Source of the DNA: a candidate division FCPU426 bacterium
GTDB taxonomy: Bacteria > Oederibacteriota > Muellerivitia > Muellerivitales > Muellerivitaceae
Assembly: GCA_003136635.1 (NCBI GenBank)
Contig: PLFD01000035.1
Location: 1,151-65,150, forward strand
DNA length: 64,000 nucleotides
Reading direction: 5' to 3'
Made by a program: the position numbers and the translations under genes. The notes below the pieces were generated by a model. The model did no database searches, was not told where the DNA came from, and was given only the letters and a program-made list of their open reading frames with translations. Positions 28,601 to 38,228 of the stretch are shown here, piece after piece (position 1 is the stretch's first letter; each line of letters starts with the position of its first letter).

Positions 28601-31255
28601 AGGGTCCGAACTATAGTCCTTCAAATAGGTCACGGGCCAATCCTGGCCTGTAGAAGTTAAAACCGACTGGGGTAGTGTTGGATTGGTGAAAACCACAGGA
28701 AAACTACCCGCATAACCGCTTTTTCCCACCACCATAACGCTGTCATCCGGGTTGAAAGCAACCCCCAAAGGATAATTGGCGGATAGATTCGGATCCGAAC
28801 TATGTGGATTGGAGAGGTTATTCGATGTGGTGACCGACGTAAAATCACCGTTTCTCCCATAAACAGCAGAAGCCGGAATACCGAATCGGGCAGTGGTCGT
28901 AGAAGTATTCTGGATCGTAGAGGCGTCGAACCTTAACAACCGTCCGTTGCCTTGGGTTTCCTGATCGAAATCGGAAACGTACAGGTTCCCATGGTGGTCC
29001 ATAGTCACATTACCAGGATTGCCCAAGGTGTAAGCGGTAGCGGTAGAAATATTGGGTATTGGATAAACCTTACCCTGATTGTAGAGCGTAGCCCCGGCCG
29101 CGGCGCTATTTTGGCCGAGGATGATGTCCACCACCGGGTTCGTCAAGGGGTTCCGAATGTGAAGTACCCGATTTTCCGTCTTATCAGCGACCCAAAGGTT
29201 GAGCTGGGAATCTACCACCAACCCTTGCAGACTAATCCAACTCACCGACATCGCCCCGCCACCTAGGACAGGAAGGGGCGAAGTGATACTCAAAGCTGCC
29301 GATTCACCTTGCGTGAGGGGCAGGTTATAAACCTCGATCCAATTCGAGGAGGAATTATTACTGTTCGTAATGGCCCATAAATGGGGCGTTGGCTGAGGTG
29401 TCAGTTGAGATGTCACACTGTCATCCGAACAAATTCGCCCATAAGAAATGGCAGTAGCCGCCGGACCAAAGGAAATCGCCGCGTTGGACGCTCCCGCAAA
29501 GCCGTTGGGCGTTTGTCCGAGCGTAAGGGCGGTGGCGCCGCCGAAGGGATTATTCGTATTCCAGAATAGAAGACCGTAAGTGGCCACGATGATCTGAGGT
29601 GTGGTTACGTTTTGGGCCACCGCAACTCCCTGTGGACCCAGGGGAAAAGTGGACATGGTCATAACATTAAATTGGGGGAATGATGTCGGTTTAAAGACGT
29701 CTACGTCCGCTGTATGGGCTATTCCGGTTTGGGGCGTGGGGATGGGAGCCGGAAAACGCCAAACGTCGTCGCCAGGGTATTGATACGAAATATAGACATT
29801 ACCCGAACCATCTACACCCAATCCCCCCGTGGCGCCCGACAGTCCATAGTTAGTATTTGAAGATCCTGGAGGATAGTTGTATGAAAAGGAAGTAGGATTT
29901 CCCACACCGTCCCCATCTCCGGTCAGCCCCCCTTCGCCTTGTGCGTCCAACGGGGTCCAGTTCGACGTCATGAGGGGAGTATCTCGCATCAAAACCTTGA
30001 GGGGAGTAAAGTTAGTGGGATTACTGGGACTTACTCCAAAAAGAACTGCTTGGGCTGTGAGACTATCAAGCATCCAAAGGCCGCCTGTTCCTCCAGGAAC
30101 GGAAGTCGGTACATCCCACTCCAAACCCATGGGCTCCTCAGAATACATGGTGGTCGCATTGCTGGCTGTCATCCCGGAGGTATAAGTGGGTACTCCATTA
30201 TTACTACCAGTGGGTTGAAAAACCAGAACTCTCCCGATCAAACTATTCCCCGAGCGAGGATAGAGAAAAGGAGTATCAGCCACATAGACATTTCCCACCT
30301 TGTCGACCCGGACAGCCATGGGAGCCGCTAAATCAGACAAATCGTTGGCAGTAGCAAATATGCTTGGCTGGCCCAGCACTATATCGGCAGTTCCCGATGG
30401 AATTCCTGTATTCGGTGCGTTGGGGTTAGGAAAACGAATCACCCGATTGTTTTTCGTGTCAGCTACCCACAGGTTTCCCCAGGTGTCCGTAGCCACACCA
30501 GACACAAACTGATTGGTCACACCGTTGTAGCCCCAGAAATTAAGATTCGATGGTCCATCGCCAGTCACGGCGCCTGAGAAATTGGTTGTACTCGACCCCT
30601 GGCCCCAGACGTAAGAAGCTGGTTCAGAGCTGTAGATAGGCGCGTTGTATCGAAGCACGCGGCTGTTGTAGAAATCAGGCACATAAAGGTTTCCCTGGCT
30701 GTCCACCGCCATATTGGCGCCAGAATTGGTTTCAGCAACCGAGTTGGCGAATTGAGGTAAGCCACAAAGACAAGAGGCGGAAGGCGCGGTTGGATTAGGA
30801 TAGTCCTGGAAGTTGCCGTCCCAGTTGCAGCCCGTGTGTTTGAAATCCGGCTGACCGAGAACGATGTCGGCCCCATAACCCGGGTCCGAAGCCGCCGCGT
30901 TGGGATTAAATTCGGAAATATTGTTGAATCCCAGAATGCGGCTGTTATGGCTGTCCCAAACATAGAGTCGATTGGAGGCTGTATCTACTACAACGCCTCC
31001 GACGTAATTTAAGCTGGTGTTGGTGGCCAGATTGCCCGTAATATCCGAATAGTCGATCTGGCCGAGGATCAAGTCGGCCCACAGGTCGCCGACCACGCCG
31101 CGCGCGGGATAAATGAATCCGGCGGATTGCGCATTTTGCGGATTCTGAGGGAGATACTGGGCCCAAGCTTTGGAATCGCAAGAAAACATCACGAAAAAAA
31201 ATGCGGCTAAAAGCGGGATGGCTAATGTGTTTTTAAATTGCCTGCGCCCGCTCAT
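25613..31255 (-). CDS. Giant secreted NHL-repeat/LamG protein with PT linker and FlgD-like tail
   Basis: About 1880 residues from ATG 31255; an in-frame TTG four codons earlier is possible. The signal peptide ends CDSKAWAQ. Residues 45-905 form NHL-type beta-propeller blades ([54 protein letters not shown]). A short PT spacer (915-958) precedes a LamG/concanavalin domain at about 960-1195 ([23 protein letters not shown]). A second NHL propeller spans 1240-1510 ([20 protein letters not shown]), followed by a T-K-T-x-T-P linker (1520-1730) and a FlgD-like tail ([30 protein letters not shown]). It is likely a cell-surface binding protein; its ligand is unknown. It stands alone between unrelated genes. 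Confidence 0.8.
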   Translation of the reverse strand: MSGRRQFKNTLAIPLLAAFFFVMFSCDSKAWAQYLPQNPQNAQSAGFIYPARGVVGDLWADLILGQIDYSDITGNLATNTSLNYVGGVVVDTASNRLYVWDSHNSRILGFNNISEFNPNAAASDPGYGADIVLGQPDFKHTGCNWDGNFQDYPNPTAPSASCLCGLPQFANSVAETNSGANMAVDSQGNLYVPDFYNSRVLRYNAPIYSSEPASYVWGQGSSTTNFSGAVTGDGPSNLNFWGYNGVTNQFVSGVATDTWGNLWVADTKNNRVIRFPNPNAPNTGIPSGTADIVLGQPSIFATANDLSDLAAPMAVRVDKVGNVYVADTPFLYPRSGNSLIGRVLVFQPTGSNNGVPTYTSGMTASNATTMYSEEPMGLEWDVPTSVPGGTGGLWMLDSLTAQAVLFGVSPSNPTNFTPLKVLMRDTPLMTSNWTPLDAQGEGGLTGDGDGVGNPTSFSYNYPPGSSNTNYGLSGATGGLGVDGSGNVYISYQYPGDDVWRFPAPIPTPQTGIAHTADVDVFKPTSFPQFNVMTMSTFPLGPQGVAVAQNVTTPQIIVATYGLLFWNTNNPFGGATALTLGQTPNGFAGASNAAISFGPAATAISYGRICSDDSVTSQLTPQPTPHLWAITNSNNSSSNWIEVYNLPLTQGESAALSITSPLPVLGGGAMSVSWISLQGLVVDSQLNLWVADKTENRVLHIRNPLTNPVVDIILGQNSAAAGATLYNQGKVYPIPNISTATAYTLGNPGNVTMDHHGNLYVSDFDQETQGNGRLLRFDASTIQNTSTTTARFGIPASAVYGRNGDFTSVTTSNNLSNPHSSDPNLSANYPLGVAFNPDDSVMVVGKSGYAGSFPVVFTNPTLPQSVLTSTGQDWPVTYLKDYSSDPWAITSDSQGNFYAVDFERSRMLAYEQPFPTLTPTFIASPAPTLTTSPTPTSTNTSTNTLTNTPTNTPSNTSTNTPTSTLTVSDGQTAWSFTGSQSAGVTMTNTLIPTTSFSFCIWVNPSSISGSSLQPIVGGVTTPGGTATDGMFLVANFGAAPQWFWFNDASYTQVRASVGDNTALPLNTWSFLCFTYDSISGAFASYNNGSFLTGSAGTVSPLLRTPSAVIFGDSTFSGQIPYAGLIDEPLIFNRVLSATEITFLWNSGNGYHGNMASCLGPWNNGLIAGWHADEGTGTTSADYSGNGNTAMDVTGWASSSVCITLVPTCTPTVLATNTPTNTQTQSSTPTLTPSPTSAPSLCQALNSWVQDEPWGVALDGTGNVYIAETLDNSVKVFTSGGTALTQVGLGTLNQPVGVALDGSGNIYVTDEFQNQVDIFNAVNGPTNPGALAVNFGSLGTGNGQFTTPYGIAVNPQGTSIYVVDAGGQRVEMFNNQGAFITQWGGPGTGSNGTFDTPLGIALDASGNVYVADEGTGLVQVFTSGGVFMSQWDVTQGTTLLAANFITIYGNCLAYVTDGFGSVGIFDLNGNFLGYGQDGSTGFLDTEGVAVGNGGNWYVADDGNSQVFGFGNCPVTNCLTSPTYTPMATNTQTSTFTNTRTYTPTVPPTNTFTNTQTYTPTITFTNTLTNTSTVQPTNTSTKTQTATNTITSTSTKTFTPTNSPTRTNTSTFTATFTKTKTATVTNTPTITATPTKTKTPTVTPTKTKTFTPTNTPTITATPTKTKTPTITPTKTPTITATPTKTNTFTVTPTRTNTFTPTKTPTNTPTNTKTNTATSTPTKTSTFTPTKTLTKTPTVVPGVVRAAVGIFEPSESTATNTPTPNVTAASTNEPISVNALTPTPTASGLLISAVAGPNISRDGEPIKFMINLGYNASIQLNLYTLMGEEVYSDTTEGNTGMNTITWLLRNKAQSAVASGLYIYSIQVNNGYEITTKTGKVLVFH
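26050..26700 (-). repeat. Low-complexity PT/KT-linker repeat DNA in the NHL gene
   Basis: Tandem degenerate units encode [12 protein letters not shown] and TNTFTVTP. This linker is richer in Lys and lacks the [10 protein letters not shown] pattern of the enzyme linkers, so it expanded independently. Confidence 0.8.
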
Positions 31256-31468
31256 AAATACCGCCAAATATTCAATCTTAAATACGAAAAGAGAAACGAT
31301 GGAGGAAGTTTAAAGACAACCGATCATACAATCAACAAATTTATTTAAAATTTTAAAAAATGTCGTTTTTCTGTCCGGTTTTTTATGGTGTTAACAAAAA
31401 TTTAACGGGTAAATGGAAAAAAGGATGATCGTTGAATGCGATTTATGGAATGACTGCCAATTATTTCA

Positions 31469-32281
31469 TCAATCTTTCGGCGCAAACATCCTTCCAATTT
31501 CATCAATCTGTTCCCGGCTCAATCCCTGCGGCGTTTGGCCGGTTTGCTTGCAAAGCAAATACAAAATAGCCGCTTTGTTCATGGCATCAATCAAATCAAA
31601 AGCTTCAATGGCATCCTTACCTACCGCTAAAACACCATGTTTTTCCCACATGACCACTTTATGTTTTCGTTCCAAAGCTTTAACCGTTTCTTTAGCAAGT
31701 TCTTGCGAAGCGGTTAAGCGGTAAGGCACCCAACCAATCCCCCGAGGCACATAAATTTTCGCTTCGGGAATCATGCTCCACAGGGCGTAATTTAATTTTT
31801 CTTCGCCCGCAGTTTCGGACAAGTGCGTTAACGCGATAAGTTCGTTCGGATGGGTATGAAGTACAACCTTTTCCTTCGCTCCGCTTTTTCGAAGTGAGTT
31901 CTGCATCAACAGATGCGAGGGTAACTCAGAAGTCGGCTTGAACCCTTCCCTTTTTCCGCCCCAAAACAAATGAAACCCTTTAGCGTCTCCCGAAATTTGG
32001 AGGACACATAAACACTCAGAGGAATGATTTTGAATGTCTCGATAGCGAGTTCCCGTACCGGTGACCAAATAGCTTCGGCCCGCGAACTCGGGTAAAAGTC
32101 CCGCGATGGGTTTTACAGGAAATTTCTTCAGCTTGGCTGGTGTAATAGCAATATGGTCGGTGATATCCACCGAAAGGTTACCCGCGTTTTTTTCCGCCCA
32201 TCCCTTTTGCCAGAGATACTGGCCCACTTCCCCCACTTCACGAATCACTTGATGAACACTTTTGGAAAGGGTAATGGGCAT
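31469..32281 (-). CDS. rhaD: Rhamnulose-1-phosphate aldolase
   Basis: Splits L-rhamnulose 1-phosphate to dihydroxyacetone phosphate and L-lactaldehyde. The start is ATG 32281, with GGAGG upstream. The 270-residue class II aldolase/RhaD sequence shows WAEKNAGNLSVDITDH, LVTGTGTRYRDIQ, the Zn-binding KVVLHTHPNELIALTH and MWEKHGVLAVGKDAIEAFDL (third His), with catalytic Glu in TSELPSHLL. Length and motifs fit RhaD better than fuculose-phosphate aldolase. No rhaA or rhaB is adjacent. Rhamnose released from rhamnogalacturonan by the PL4-containing block would be a natural source; that link is inference. It is divergent from the ABC transporter operon. Confidence 0.88.
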   Translation of the reverse strand: MPITLSKSVHQVIREVGEVGQYLWQKGWAEKNAGNLSVDITDHIAITPAKLKKFPVKPIAGLLPEFAGRSYLVTGTGTRYRDIQNHSSECLCVLQISGDAKGFHLFWGGKREGFKPTSELPSHLLMQNSLRKSGAKEKVVLHTHPNELIALTHLSETAGEEKLNYALWSMIPEAKIYVPRGIGWVPYRLTASQELAKETVKALERKHKVVMWEKHGVLAVGKDAIEAFDLIDAMNKAAILYLLCKQTGQTPQGLSREQIDEIGRMFAPKD

Positions 32282-32399
32282 AAATCCTCCGAAGTTAATT
32301 GCCGTAATTATAATCATTTTTTTCATTCTGGCTGGTCAAGTTGACACTACTAAACACCACCCATAAGATGCTCTCTTCATTTCGCTCCAAGGAAGATGT

Positions 32400-33425
32400 A
32401 TGGAAAACGCCCTTCACGTTGAAAACCTGGCCAAAAGTTACAAACGCCGCGTGCGTAAACCCGGTCTGGCGGGAGCTTTTCAAAGTATGTTTTCAGGGAA
32501 AACAGAGGAATTTCACGCGGTCAAAGGCATTTCCTTTTCCATCAAACGGGGTGAAAAAGTCGGCCTCATCGGCGAAAATGGCGCGGGTAAATCCACCACG
32601 CTTAAAATGCTCACCGGCATTATTGTTCCTACCGGCGGCCAACTGGAAGTTTTGGGTTTAGTGCCCTGGCAAAAGCGTCGCCAGTTAGCCCTCAATATCG
32701 GGGTGGTCTTCGGTCAAAGACCCCAGCTTTTATGGGATATTCCGGTTCGGGAAACCTTTCGGCTTTTAAAAGACATGTACCACATCCCCAATGATGTGTT
32801 TGAAATTACCTATCCCGAAGCGGTCAAACGGCTGGACCTGGAACCGCTTTTAAGCACCCCTGTGCGCCTTCTTTCGTTAGGCCAGAGAATGCGCTGCGAT
32901 CTGGCGGCTTCCCTCTTGCACGCGCCCGCTGTGGCTTTTTTAGATGAACCCACCATTGGATTGGACCTTACGGTCAAAGAACAGGTACGTGAATATATCC
33001 GGGATATGCAAAACCGGTTCGGAACCACTTTGCTGATTACCACCCATGATTTGAAAGATATTACGGAAGTCTGTGACAGGCTTCTTTTGCTCGATAAGGG
33101 AAAATTGCTTTTCGACGGCTCTTTGAAAGCCTTTGAGAAACGTTTCGCCAACGAAAGCCGGATTGTGGCTGAGCTGCACCAGCCCGCCACTCCCGCTTCC
33201 CTGAAGAAACTCTCAGCGGAAATTAAACGCTATGGCGGCGTTATCACCTTTTCGGAAGGCCATCGCTTGATATTGGAATACCGAAAAGCGGGCGCCGCCC
33301 CGGCCCTAACCCAGATTTTATTGAAACGCCAAAAAGTCGTCGATTTAACCCTGGAAAAAACCGACATTGATACCATCGTAACGAGGATTTACCGGAAACC
33401 CGCCGGGGAAAAAATGAAGCCATGA
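32400..33425 (+). CDS. ABC-2 type transporter ATP-binding protein
   Basis: A 341-residue ATPase: Walker A GENGAGKSTTLKML, Q-loop VVFGQRPQLLWD, signature LSLGQRMRCDLAASLLH (degenerate LSLGQ), Walker B VAFLDEPTIGLDLTVKEQ and switch TTHDLKDI. The N-terminal insertion KPGLAGAFQSMFSGKTEEFH and the roughly 90-residue C-terminal extension match ABC-2 exporters of the NatA/YbhF-like group. It is followed by two permeases (ATGA overlap with the first), giving a complete three-gene exporter. The substrate is unknown. ATG 32400 has GGAAGATGT upstream. Confidence 0.92.
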   Translation: MENALHVENLAKSYKRRVRKPGLAGAFQSMFSGKTEEFHAVKGISFSIKRGEKVGLIGENGAGKSTTLKMLTGIIVPTGGQLEVLGLVPWQKRRQLALNIGVVFGQRPQLLWDIPVRETFRLLKDMYHIPNDVFEITYPEAVKRLDLEPLLSTPVRLLSLGQRMRCDLAASLLHAPAVAFLDEPTIGLDLTVKEQVREYIRDMQNRFGTTLLITTHDLKDITEVCDRLLLLDKGKLLFDGSLKAFEKRFANESRIVAELHQPATPASLKKLSAEIKRYGGVITFSEGHRLILEYRKAGAAPALTQILLKRQKVVDLTLEKTDIDTIVTRIYRKPAGEKMKP

Positions 33426-34249
33426 GACCGCTTCAACCGCCGCTTACACTTTTAAGTAGTTTTCAAAGCTACGCTTCTTACTTTGTGCGCTGCCTCAAAG
33501 CCAGCTTCGCCTATCGGGCCGCCACCATTACCAATCTGCTGACAGCGGCGGTCAGCTATTCGATCACCATCATGATTTGGCGGCAGGTCTATTCGCAAAA
33601 CCCCAACCTTTTGATTCCCAGCGATCAAATGTACGTTTATCTACTTTTAGCCGGCTGCGTCAACTATGCCATGATCATGAATATCGAGTTTCGCATCAGT
33701 CAAAGAATTCGAACCGGTTTAGTCGCCACCGATCTTCTCAAACCGGTCGATTTTCAAATCGCACAGGGTATTCAAGCCATCAGCGACGGGTTCTTTAACG
33801 GTTCCATGGGCATCATGGTTTTTCTATGCGGTTTTTTGGTATTTGGAACGCGAATGTTTCCTCCTGATTTCCAATGTCTGGGTCTTTTTATTATCAGTTT
33901 TCTTTTGGGTTTTACGGTGATGTACGGGGTTTGTTTTGTTTTCGTTCAGGGCGCCTTCTACACTTATAGCGGTTACGGCATCATGGCTTCACGCAACGCC
34001 TTACAACTGACCTTTTCAGGCGTTTCTGCCCCTCTGGCTTTTTACCCGCCGCTTCTCAAAACCATCGCCGATTGGCTGCCTTTCAAACACATCATCTACT
34101 CGCCTATTTCCATTTATATGGGCTGGGCCAAAAATGCCGACTCTTATCACTTAATTCTTCAACAAGCCGGCTGGGCGTTGTTTCTATTTATTTTGGGCAA
34201 AATCATTATGAAACACGCCTTAAAGCAACTCGAAGTTCAGGGAGGTTGA
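33422..34249 (+). CDS. ABC-2 transporter permease (first subunit)
   Basis: A 275-residue membrane protein with six hydrophobic segments, starting by ATGA overlap with the ATPase gene. It matches the DUF990-like ABC-2 permease family: SYFVRCLKASFAYRAATITN, LNSxI-like pattern replaced by VSYSITIMIWRQVYS, and FPLxxxP-like FKHIIYSPISIYMGW near the C-terminus. It pairs with the next gene to form the heterodimeric channel. Confidence 0.88.
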   Translation: MRPLQPPLTLLSSFQSYASYFVRCLKASFAYRAATITNLLTAAVSYSITIMIWRQVYSQNPNLLIPSDQMYVYLLLAGCVNYAMIMNIEFRISQRIRTGLVATDLLKPVDFQIAQGIQAISDGFFNGSMGIMVFLCGFLVFGTRMFPPDFQCLGLFIISFLLGFTVMYGVCFVFVQGAFYTYSGYGIMASRNALQLTFSGVSAPLAFYPPLLKTIADWLPFKHIIYSPISIYMGWAKNADSYHLILQQAGWALFLFILGKIIMKHALKQLEVQGG

Positions 34250-34251
34250 CC

Positions 34252-35037
34252 ATGCGGGAAAATATTAAATTGTATTGGACCGCCTTCAATACTGCCCTTC
34301 AGGCCAAATTTGAATATCGGGTAGATTTTTTTGTTGGTGTTCTCACCTCCTGCATGCTTCAACTTTCATCCTTATTTTTTCTTTGGATTGTTTTTCATCA
34401 AACCCCGAGCATCAACGGATGGATGCCCGATCAGGTAATTTTACTTTTCGGTATGACCGCCGCCGCTCTGGGTCTTTCGGAACTTTTCTTCAATCATATC
34501 TGGTTCGTTCCCTCTTACATTGTCCAGGGCGACCTGGACCGCCTTTTAACTTACCCCGTCAATTCCCTTTATTTTCTTCTGATCACCCGGCCCGAACTGC
34601 ATGCTTTTGGAAATCTGGCTACCGGCACTCTTTTGACTTCCTATGCCCTGATCCATTTAAACGCGCCATGGTACGCCTGGGTTCTTTTTCCGCTATTCGC
34701 CGTGAGCGGCTGCCTGATTTACACTGCGGCATTGGTGATTGCGGCATCCCTTTCTTTTAAATTTGTCGGGCCTACTTCGATCAACTTATTTATTACGAAC
34801 ATTCTTCTGAACGCCACCCGTTACCCCCTGAGTATCTATCCCCAAGTCGTTCAGATCGTTCTTTTGGTATTGGTTCCCTACGGAGCCTTCCACTACCTGC
34901 CCGCCAGTTTGCTTTTAGGGAAAGACCTGAACCTTTGGATAATTCTGGTTACGCCTTTGGCGGCTTTGTGTTTCTTTTGGGAAGCGGGTTGGTTTTGGCG
35001 CTGGGGTCTTAACCAATACGAAAGCACTGGTTCTTGA
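34252..35037 (+). CDS. ABC-2 transporter permease (second subunit)
   Basis: The start is ATG 34252, two bases after the previous stop and preceded by GGAGG; a longer open frame from 34072 merely overlaps the first permease. The 261-residue membrane protein (MRENIKLYWTAFNTALQAKF, YRVDFFVGVLTSCMLQL, PYGAFHYLPASLLLGKD) is of the same DUF990-type family as its neighbour, and the two are probably paralogues. It is the end of the operon and is convergent with the patatin gene 27 bases on. Confidence 0.9.
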   Translation: MRENIKLYWTAFNTALQAKFEYRVDFFVGVLTSCMLQLSSLFFLWIVFHQTPSINGWMPDQVILLFGMTAAALGLSELFFNHIWFVPSYIVQGDLDRLLTYPVNSLYFLLITRPELHAFGNLATGTLLTSYALIHLNAPWYAWVLFPLFAVSGCLIYTAALVIAASLSFKFVGPTSINLFITNILLNATRYPLSIYPQVVQIVLLVLVPYGAFHYLPASLLLGKDLNLWIILVTPLAALCFFWEAGWFWRWGLNQYESTGS

Positions 35038-35064
35038 GAAGATAAATTAGATTCGAATGATTAT

Positions 35065-35934
35065 TTAGCGGTAAATTTCGGGACGGAAGAAAAACCGGCG
35101 CTGAATGACCTGCTTGATCTTCGGTATATGTTTTTTGGCTTCCTTTTCACCCACCGCGATCATTTCTTTGCCCATGCTAAAATCAAAAAGATCAAATTTG
35201 GTCATATCCGGTTCAATAATGATGTCAGCGTTTTCCCGCCAGGAAGATTCTTCCTGGACAAAGAAATACCAAACCCGCATAAGAATTTGAAATACGTTAG
35301 ACGCCGGCGGAAATACCTGATGGTGGCCGAACAGGTTGACCGCGATCACCACGTCCGCTCCCAGACCTTTTAACGCTTTTACCGGAACATTCTCGGCCAT
35401 CCCGCCATCCGCCAATTGATGGCCTTCCAATTCCACCGGGGTATAAACACCCGGTATGGAGCAGGACGCGCGCACCGCTTTATCCAAAGGTCCATTGGTA
35501 AAGATAATTTCTTCCCCCGAGCATAAGTCCGTCGTGACTACCGCCAGGGGTTTCTTTAGCTGTGCGAAGTTTTCAACTTTTAAAAATTTTCGGATGTATT
35601 CCTCGATAGGCCCGGAGGAAACCAAGCCCTTGCGTGAAGGACGAAAAGAAAATAACTGCCCCCAGCCTGTTTGAATGCCGATTTCCTCAATGCGTGAAAC
35701 CGACAGGCCCGAAGCGTAGGCCGCCGCGATAATCGCCCCCGCGCTGGTGCCCGCGACACAATCCACGTGAATGCCCGCTTCTTCCAGTGCTTTGAGAACC
35801 CCTATCTGCGCCACGCCGTAAGCCACACCGCCGCAAAGAGCCAACCCAACCTTATACTGATTTTCCGCGACAGTCTTTTTCAGCTGGCTCAGAGTATAAA
35901 AATTAGGAGCGGCCTTGCGGTTTTTGGGGGGCAT
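35065..35934 (-). CDS. Patatin-like phospholipase (RssA-like)
   Basis: A 289-residue esterase of the patatin family: oxyanion loop LALCGGVAYGVAQIGVLKAL, nucleophile elbow VAGTSAGAIIAAAYASG (GxSxG), and catalytic Asp in LADGGMAENVPVKALKGLGA (DGG). The first loop has GGVAYG where GGGARG is usual, so the Arg of the motif is lost; activity is still plausible. The C-terminus ends RRFFFRPEIYR. It lies nine bases downstream of the enoyl-CoA hydratase gene, so a lipid-turnover role in the same transcript is plausible. Confidence 0.88.
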   Translation of the reverse strand: MPPKNRKAAPNFYTLSQLKKTVAENQYKVGLALCGGVAYGVAQIGVLKALEEAGIHVDCVAGTSAGAIIAAAYASGLSVSRIEEIGIQTGWGQLFSFRPSRKGLVSSGPIEEYIRKFLKVENFAQLKKPLAVVTTDLCSGEEIIFTNGPLDKAVRASCSIPGVYTPVELEGHQLADGGMAENVPVKALKGLGADVVIAVNLFGHHQVFPPASNVFQILMRVWYFFVQEESSWRENADIIIEPDMTKFDLFDFSMGKEMIAVGEKEAKKHIPKIKQVIQRRFFFRPEIYR

Positions 35935-35943
35935 GGTGTTTTC

Positions 35944-36723
35944 TCACAAATCCGTAAATTGCGGCTGGCGTTTTTCCACAAAAGCCTTCACGCCTTCTTT
36001 CATATCAGGCGATTTGCAACAGGCGCCAAAACCCTCGAGTTCAACCTTTAGGCCCTCTTCCAAGGATAGTTGATCCAATCCCTGGTAAACCGCCTTCAGC
36101 GTCTGGGCAATCCCCACTGCCGGTTTCATGGCGATTTTCTTGGCCAACCCCTGGGCTTGGCGCAGTACTTCGGCTTCCGGTACCACATGATTGACCAATC
36201 CCAAAGCTTTAGCATCTAGCGGAGGAATACTATCGCCCGTAAGAATCCACTCCAGCGCTTTGCCCGTTCCCACCAGGCGGGATAACCGTTGGGTGCCGCC
36301 AAAGCCGGGGATGATTCCCAGGTTGATTTCCGGCTGACCCAGTTTGGCGTGATCCGACGCGATGCGGATGTGACAGGCCATCGCCAATTCCATCCCGCCG
36401 CCCAGACAAACGCCGTTAATGGCGGCAATGACGGGTTTTTTCAACCGTTCGATTTTCGTGAAAATCCTCTGGCCAAACCCCGCCGCTTTTTTACCATCTT
36501 CTTCCGATTGAATTTGAGAGAACTCTTTAATATCAGCCCCCGCGATAAACACTGGACCGACGCCGGTGAGAACTATCACCTTCACATCTTTGGTCGTTTC
36601 GAGCTCGTCGAACATCGCTTCCAGTTCTTTCAAAACTTCCTGCGAAAGAGCATTGACCGGCGGATGGTTAATGGTAACTGTGGCGACTTTACTCTCGATA
36701 GCTACACTTAAAAATTGTCCCAT
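35944..36723 (-). CDS. Enoyl-CoA hydratase
   Basis: Hydrates trans-2-enoyl-CoA to 3-hydroxyacyl-CoA. The start is ATG 36723 with GGAGG upstream. The 259-residue crotonase fold is complete: VATVTINHPPVNALSQEVLK, oxyanion motif GVGPVFIAGADIKEFSQI, AAINGVCLGGGMELAMACHI, then GQPEINLGIIPGFGGTQRLS, with both catalytic Glu positions (GGGMELA, GQPEINLG). It sits directly downstream of 3-hydroxyacyl-CoA dehydrogenase, which performs the next beta-oxidation (or reverse butyrate) step; only a short palindromic repeat separates them. Confidence 0.94.
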   Translation of the reverse strand: MGQFLSVAIESKVATVTINHPPVNALSQEVLKELEAMFDELETTKDVKVIVLTGVGPVFIAGADIKEFSQIQSEEDGKKAAGFGQRIFTKIERLKKPVIAAINGVCLGGGMELAMACHIRIASDHAKLGQPEINLGIIPGFGGTQRLSRLVGTGKALEWILTGDSIPPLDAKALGLVNHVVPEAEVLRQAQGLAKKIAMKPAVGIAQTLKAVYQGLDQLSLEEGLKVELEGFGACCKSPDMKEGVKAFVEKRQPQFTDL

Positions 36724-36743
36724 AAAAACCTCCAATTTTTTTG

Positions 36744-36829
36744 AACCACAGAGTACACAGAGTTTTCAGAGTAAAAAATTTTGATGAACATGAAATATTT
36801 TAAGCCTTACTTTGTGAACTCTGTGGTGA
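36744..36829. repeat. Short palindromic intergenic element (CAC-NN-AG type)
   Basis: The left arm ACCACAGAGTACACAGAGT (from 36745) is roughly the reverse complement of the right arm ACTTTGTGAACTCTGTGGT (to about 36827), with 3 mismatches in 19. Arms are built of 9-base units like CACAGAGTA. It sits between two co-directional fatty-acid genes. Confidence 0.7.
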
Positions 36830-36833
36830 ATAA

Positions 36834-38045
36834 TCAATAATTAAAAAAGCCTCTCTTTGTTTTTTGACCCAGGTAATTGGCCGAAACCATGCGTTTGAGA
36901 ATCGGCGCGGGCCAAAAACGGGGGCCTAATTGCTTTGAAAACTCTTTCAGTTTTTCAACCACCACATCAATCCCAATGGCGTCAGCGGTATGCAACGGTC
37001 CGCCTTTATCCTGTGGATAACCCGTGCCCGCCAGCATGGCCAGGTCGATATCCGAGGGAGAAGCCACGTTTTCTTCCAAACAAAAAGCCGCTTCGTTAAT
37101 CATTTGAAACACCAGCCGTTCGGGTGAAAAAGGCGTGCCCTTGATTCCGGTTTTGGCCTGAATCGCGTCAACCGTCGGTTTCAAATCGCCTGTTTTCGAC
37201 TCGTCATAAACATAAAAACCAATCCCATTCTTCACACCCAGTCGGTTGTTCTTATGCATTTCTCCCAAAATCTCGGCGGCTTTCATGCGGGGTCCGAAAG
37301 AATCATAAAGAATCATGGAAACATCGGCGCATACATCCAATCCCAGCATATCCAAAAGGGCAAAAGGCCCCATGGGCATACCGAAAGCGCGCATCGCTTT
37401 GTCAATTTCATCAGCGGGGGCGGAGCCTTCCTGAAAAGCATAGGCCGCCTCATTGAGATATGGCAGTAAAAGTCGGTTCACCAAAAAACCTGCGCATTCT
37501 TTAACCCGAACCGGCATCTTGCGGAGCGATTCAACAAAAGCAACGGCATCATCCACTGTTTCGGTTGAGGTTTGAAGACCCGGTATAACTTCAACCAGCT
37601 TCATGACGGGCGCCGGATTAAAAAAGTGAATGCCAATAACTTTATCGGACTTTTTCACCGCCGAGGCGATTTGGCTGATGGAAAGAGCGGAGGTATTGCT
37701 GGCCATAATGGCAGTTTCGGGCAGAACCTTTTCGAGTTCCTGGAATACCTGGTGCTTCACCTTCATGTTTTCAAAGACTGCTTCAATGACCAGGTCGCAG
37801 TCCTTAAAGTCGTCATAAGACGTGGTTCCCATTACCAGCTTCATCTTTTGGTCCATTTCAGAAGCGGTCATTTTACCTTTGTCCACGCGGCCCTGATAAA
37901 CCTTGCGGATCATCCCAATGCCCTTGTCCACGCGCTCCTGATCCGTATCTTTCAAAACCACCGGAAGGCCGGAAAAAGAAATCACCTGCGCGATACCGGC
38001 GCCCATTGCCCCCGCGCCCACCACACCCGCCTTATAAATGAACAT
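36834..38045 (-). CDS. 3-hydroxyacyl-CoA dehydrogenase
   Basis: Oxidises 3-hydroxyacyl-CoA to 3-ketoacyl-CoA with NAD+. The start is ATG 38045 with GGAGG upstream. The Rossmann motif KAGVVGAGAMGAGIAQVISF is at the N-terminus, then DLVIEAVFENMKVKHQVFQE, SNTSALSISQIAS, and GIHFFNPAPVMKLVEVIPGL with the catalytic His. Residues 185-280 and 295-403 are two 3HCDH C-terminal domains (LVNRLLLPYLNEAAYAFQEG; MINEAAFCLEENVASPSDID), so this is like the dehydrogenase half of FadB/FadJ without the hydratase. The hydratase is supplied by the next gene. I see no thiolase nearby. Confidence 0.93.
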   Translation of the reverse strand: MFIYKAGVVGAGAMGAGIAQVISFSGLPVVLKDTDQERVDKGIGMIRKVYQGRVDKGKMTASEMDQKMKLVMGTTSYDDFKDCDLVIEAVFENMKVKHQVFQELEKVLPETAIMASNTSALSISQIASAVKKSDKVIGIHFFNPAPVMKLVEVIPGLQTSTETVDDAVAFVESLRKMPVRVKECAGFLVNRLLLPYLNEAAYAFQEGSAPADEIDKAMRAFGMPMGPFALLDMLGLDVCADVSMILYDSFGPRMKAAEILGEMHKNNRLGVKNGIGFYVYDESKTGDLKPTVDAIQAKTGIKGTPFSPERLVFQMINEAAFCLEENVASPSDIDLAMLAGTGYPQDKGGPLHTADAIGIDVVVEKLKEFSKQLGPRFWPAPILKRMVSANYLGQKTKRGFFNY

Positions 38046-38149
38046 AACCGCCTCCGTTTTCACTTGGGGTATACAGGCTCAACGCTCAAGAAGACTTGCG
38101 AATTTGATTGTAAAGCTCAGGGGAGGCAGGTACAAGTAGGATTGCCTTT

Positions 38150-38184
38150 AAAAATAAAAAGCTCCGGAACTAGCCAAGAGCTTT
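38150..38184 (-). terminator. Rho-independent terminator
   Basis: Minus strand AAAGCTC and GAGCTTT arms (38158-38164 and 38178-38184) are followed by TTTTATTTTT. It is downstream of the PT lipoprotein gene. Confidence 0.7.
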
Positions 38185-38228
38185 CAAAAGAATTTATGAA
38201 TTAAAAAATTTGATTAGCTGTTTTAGAT

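Noticed and set aside
32341..32661. Plus-strand frame overlapping the ABC ATPase start
   Set aside because: Out of frame with the Walker A-bearing gene at 32400 and without any domain.
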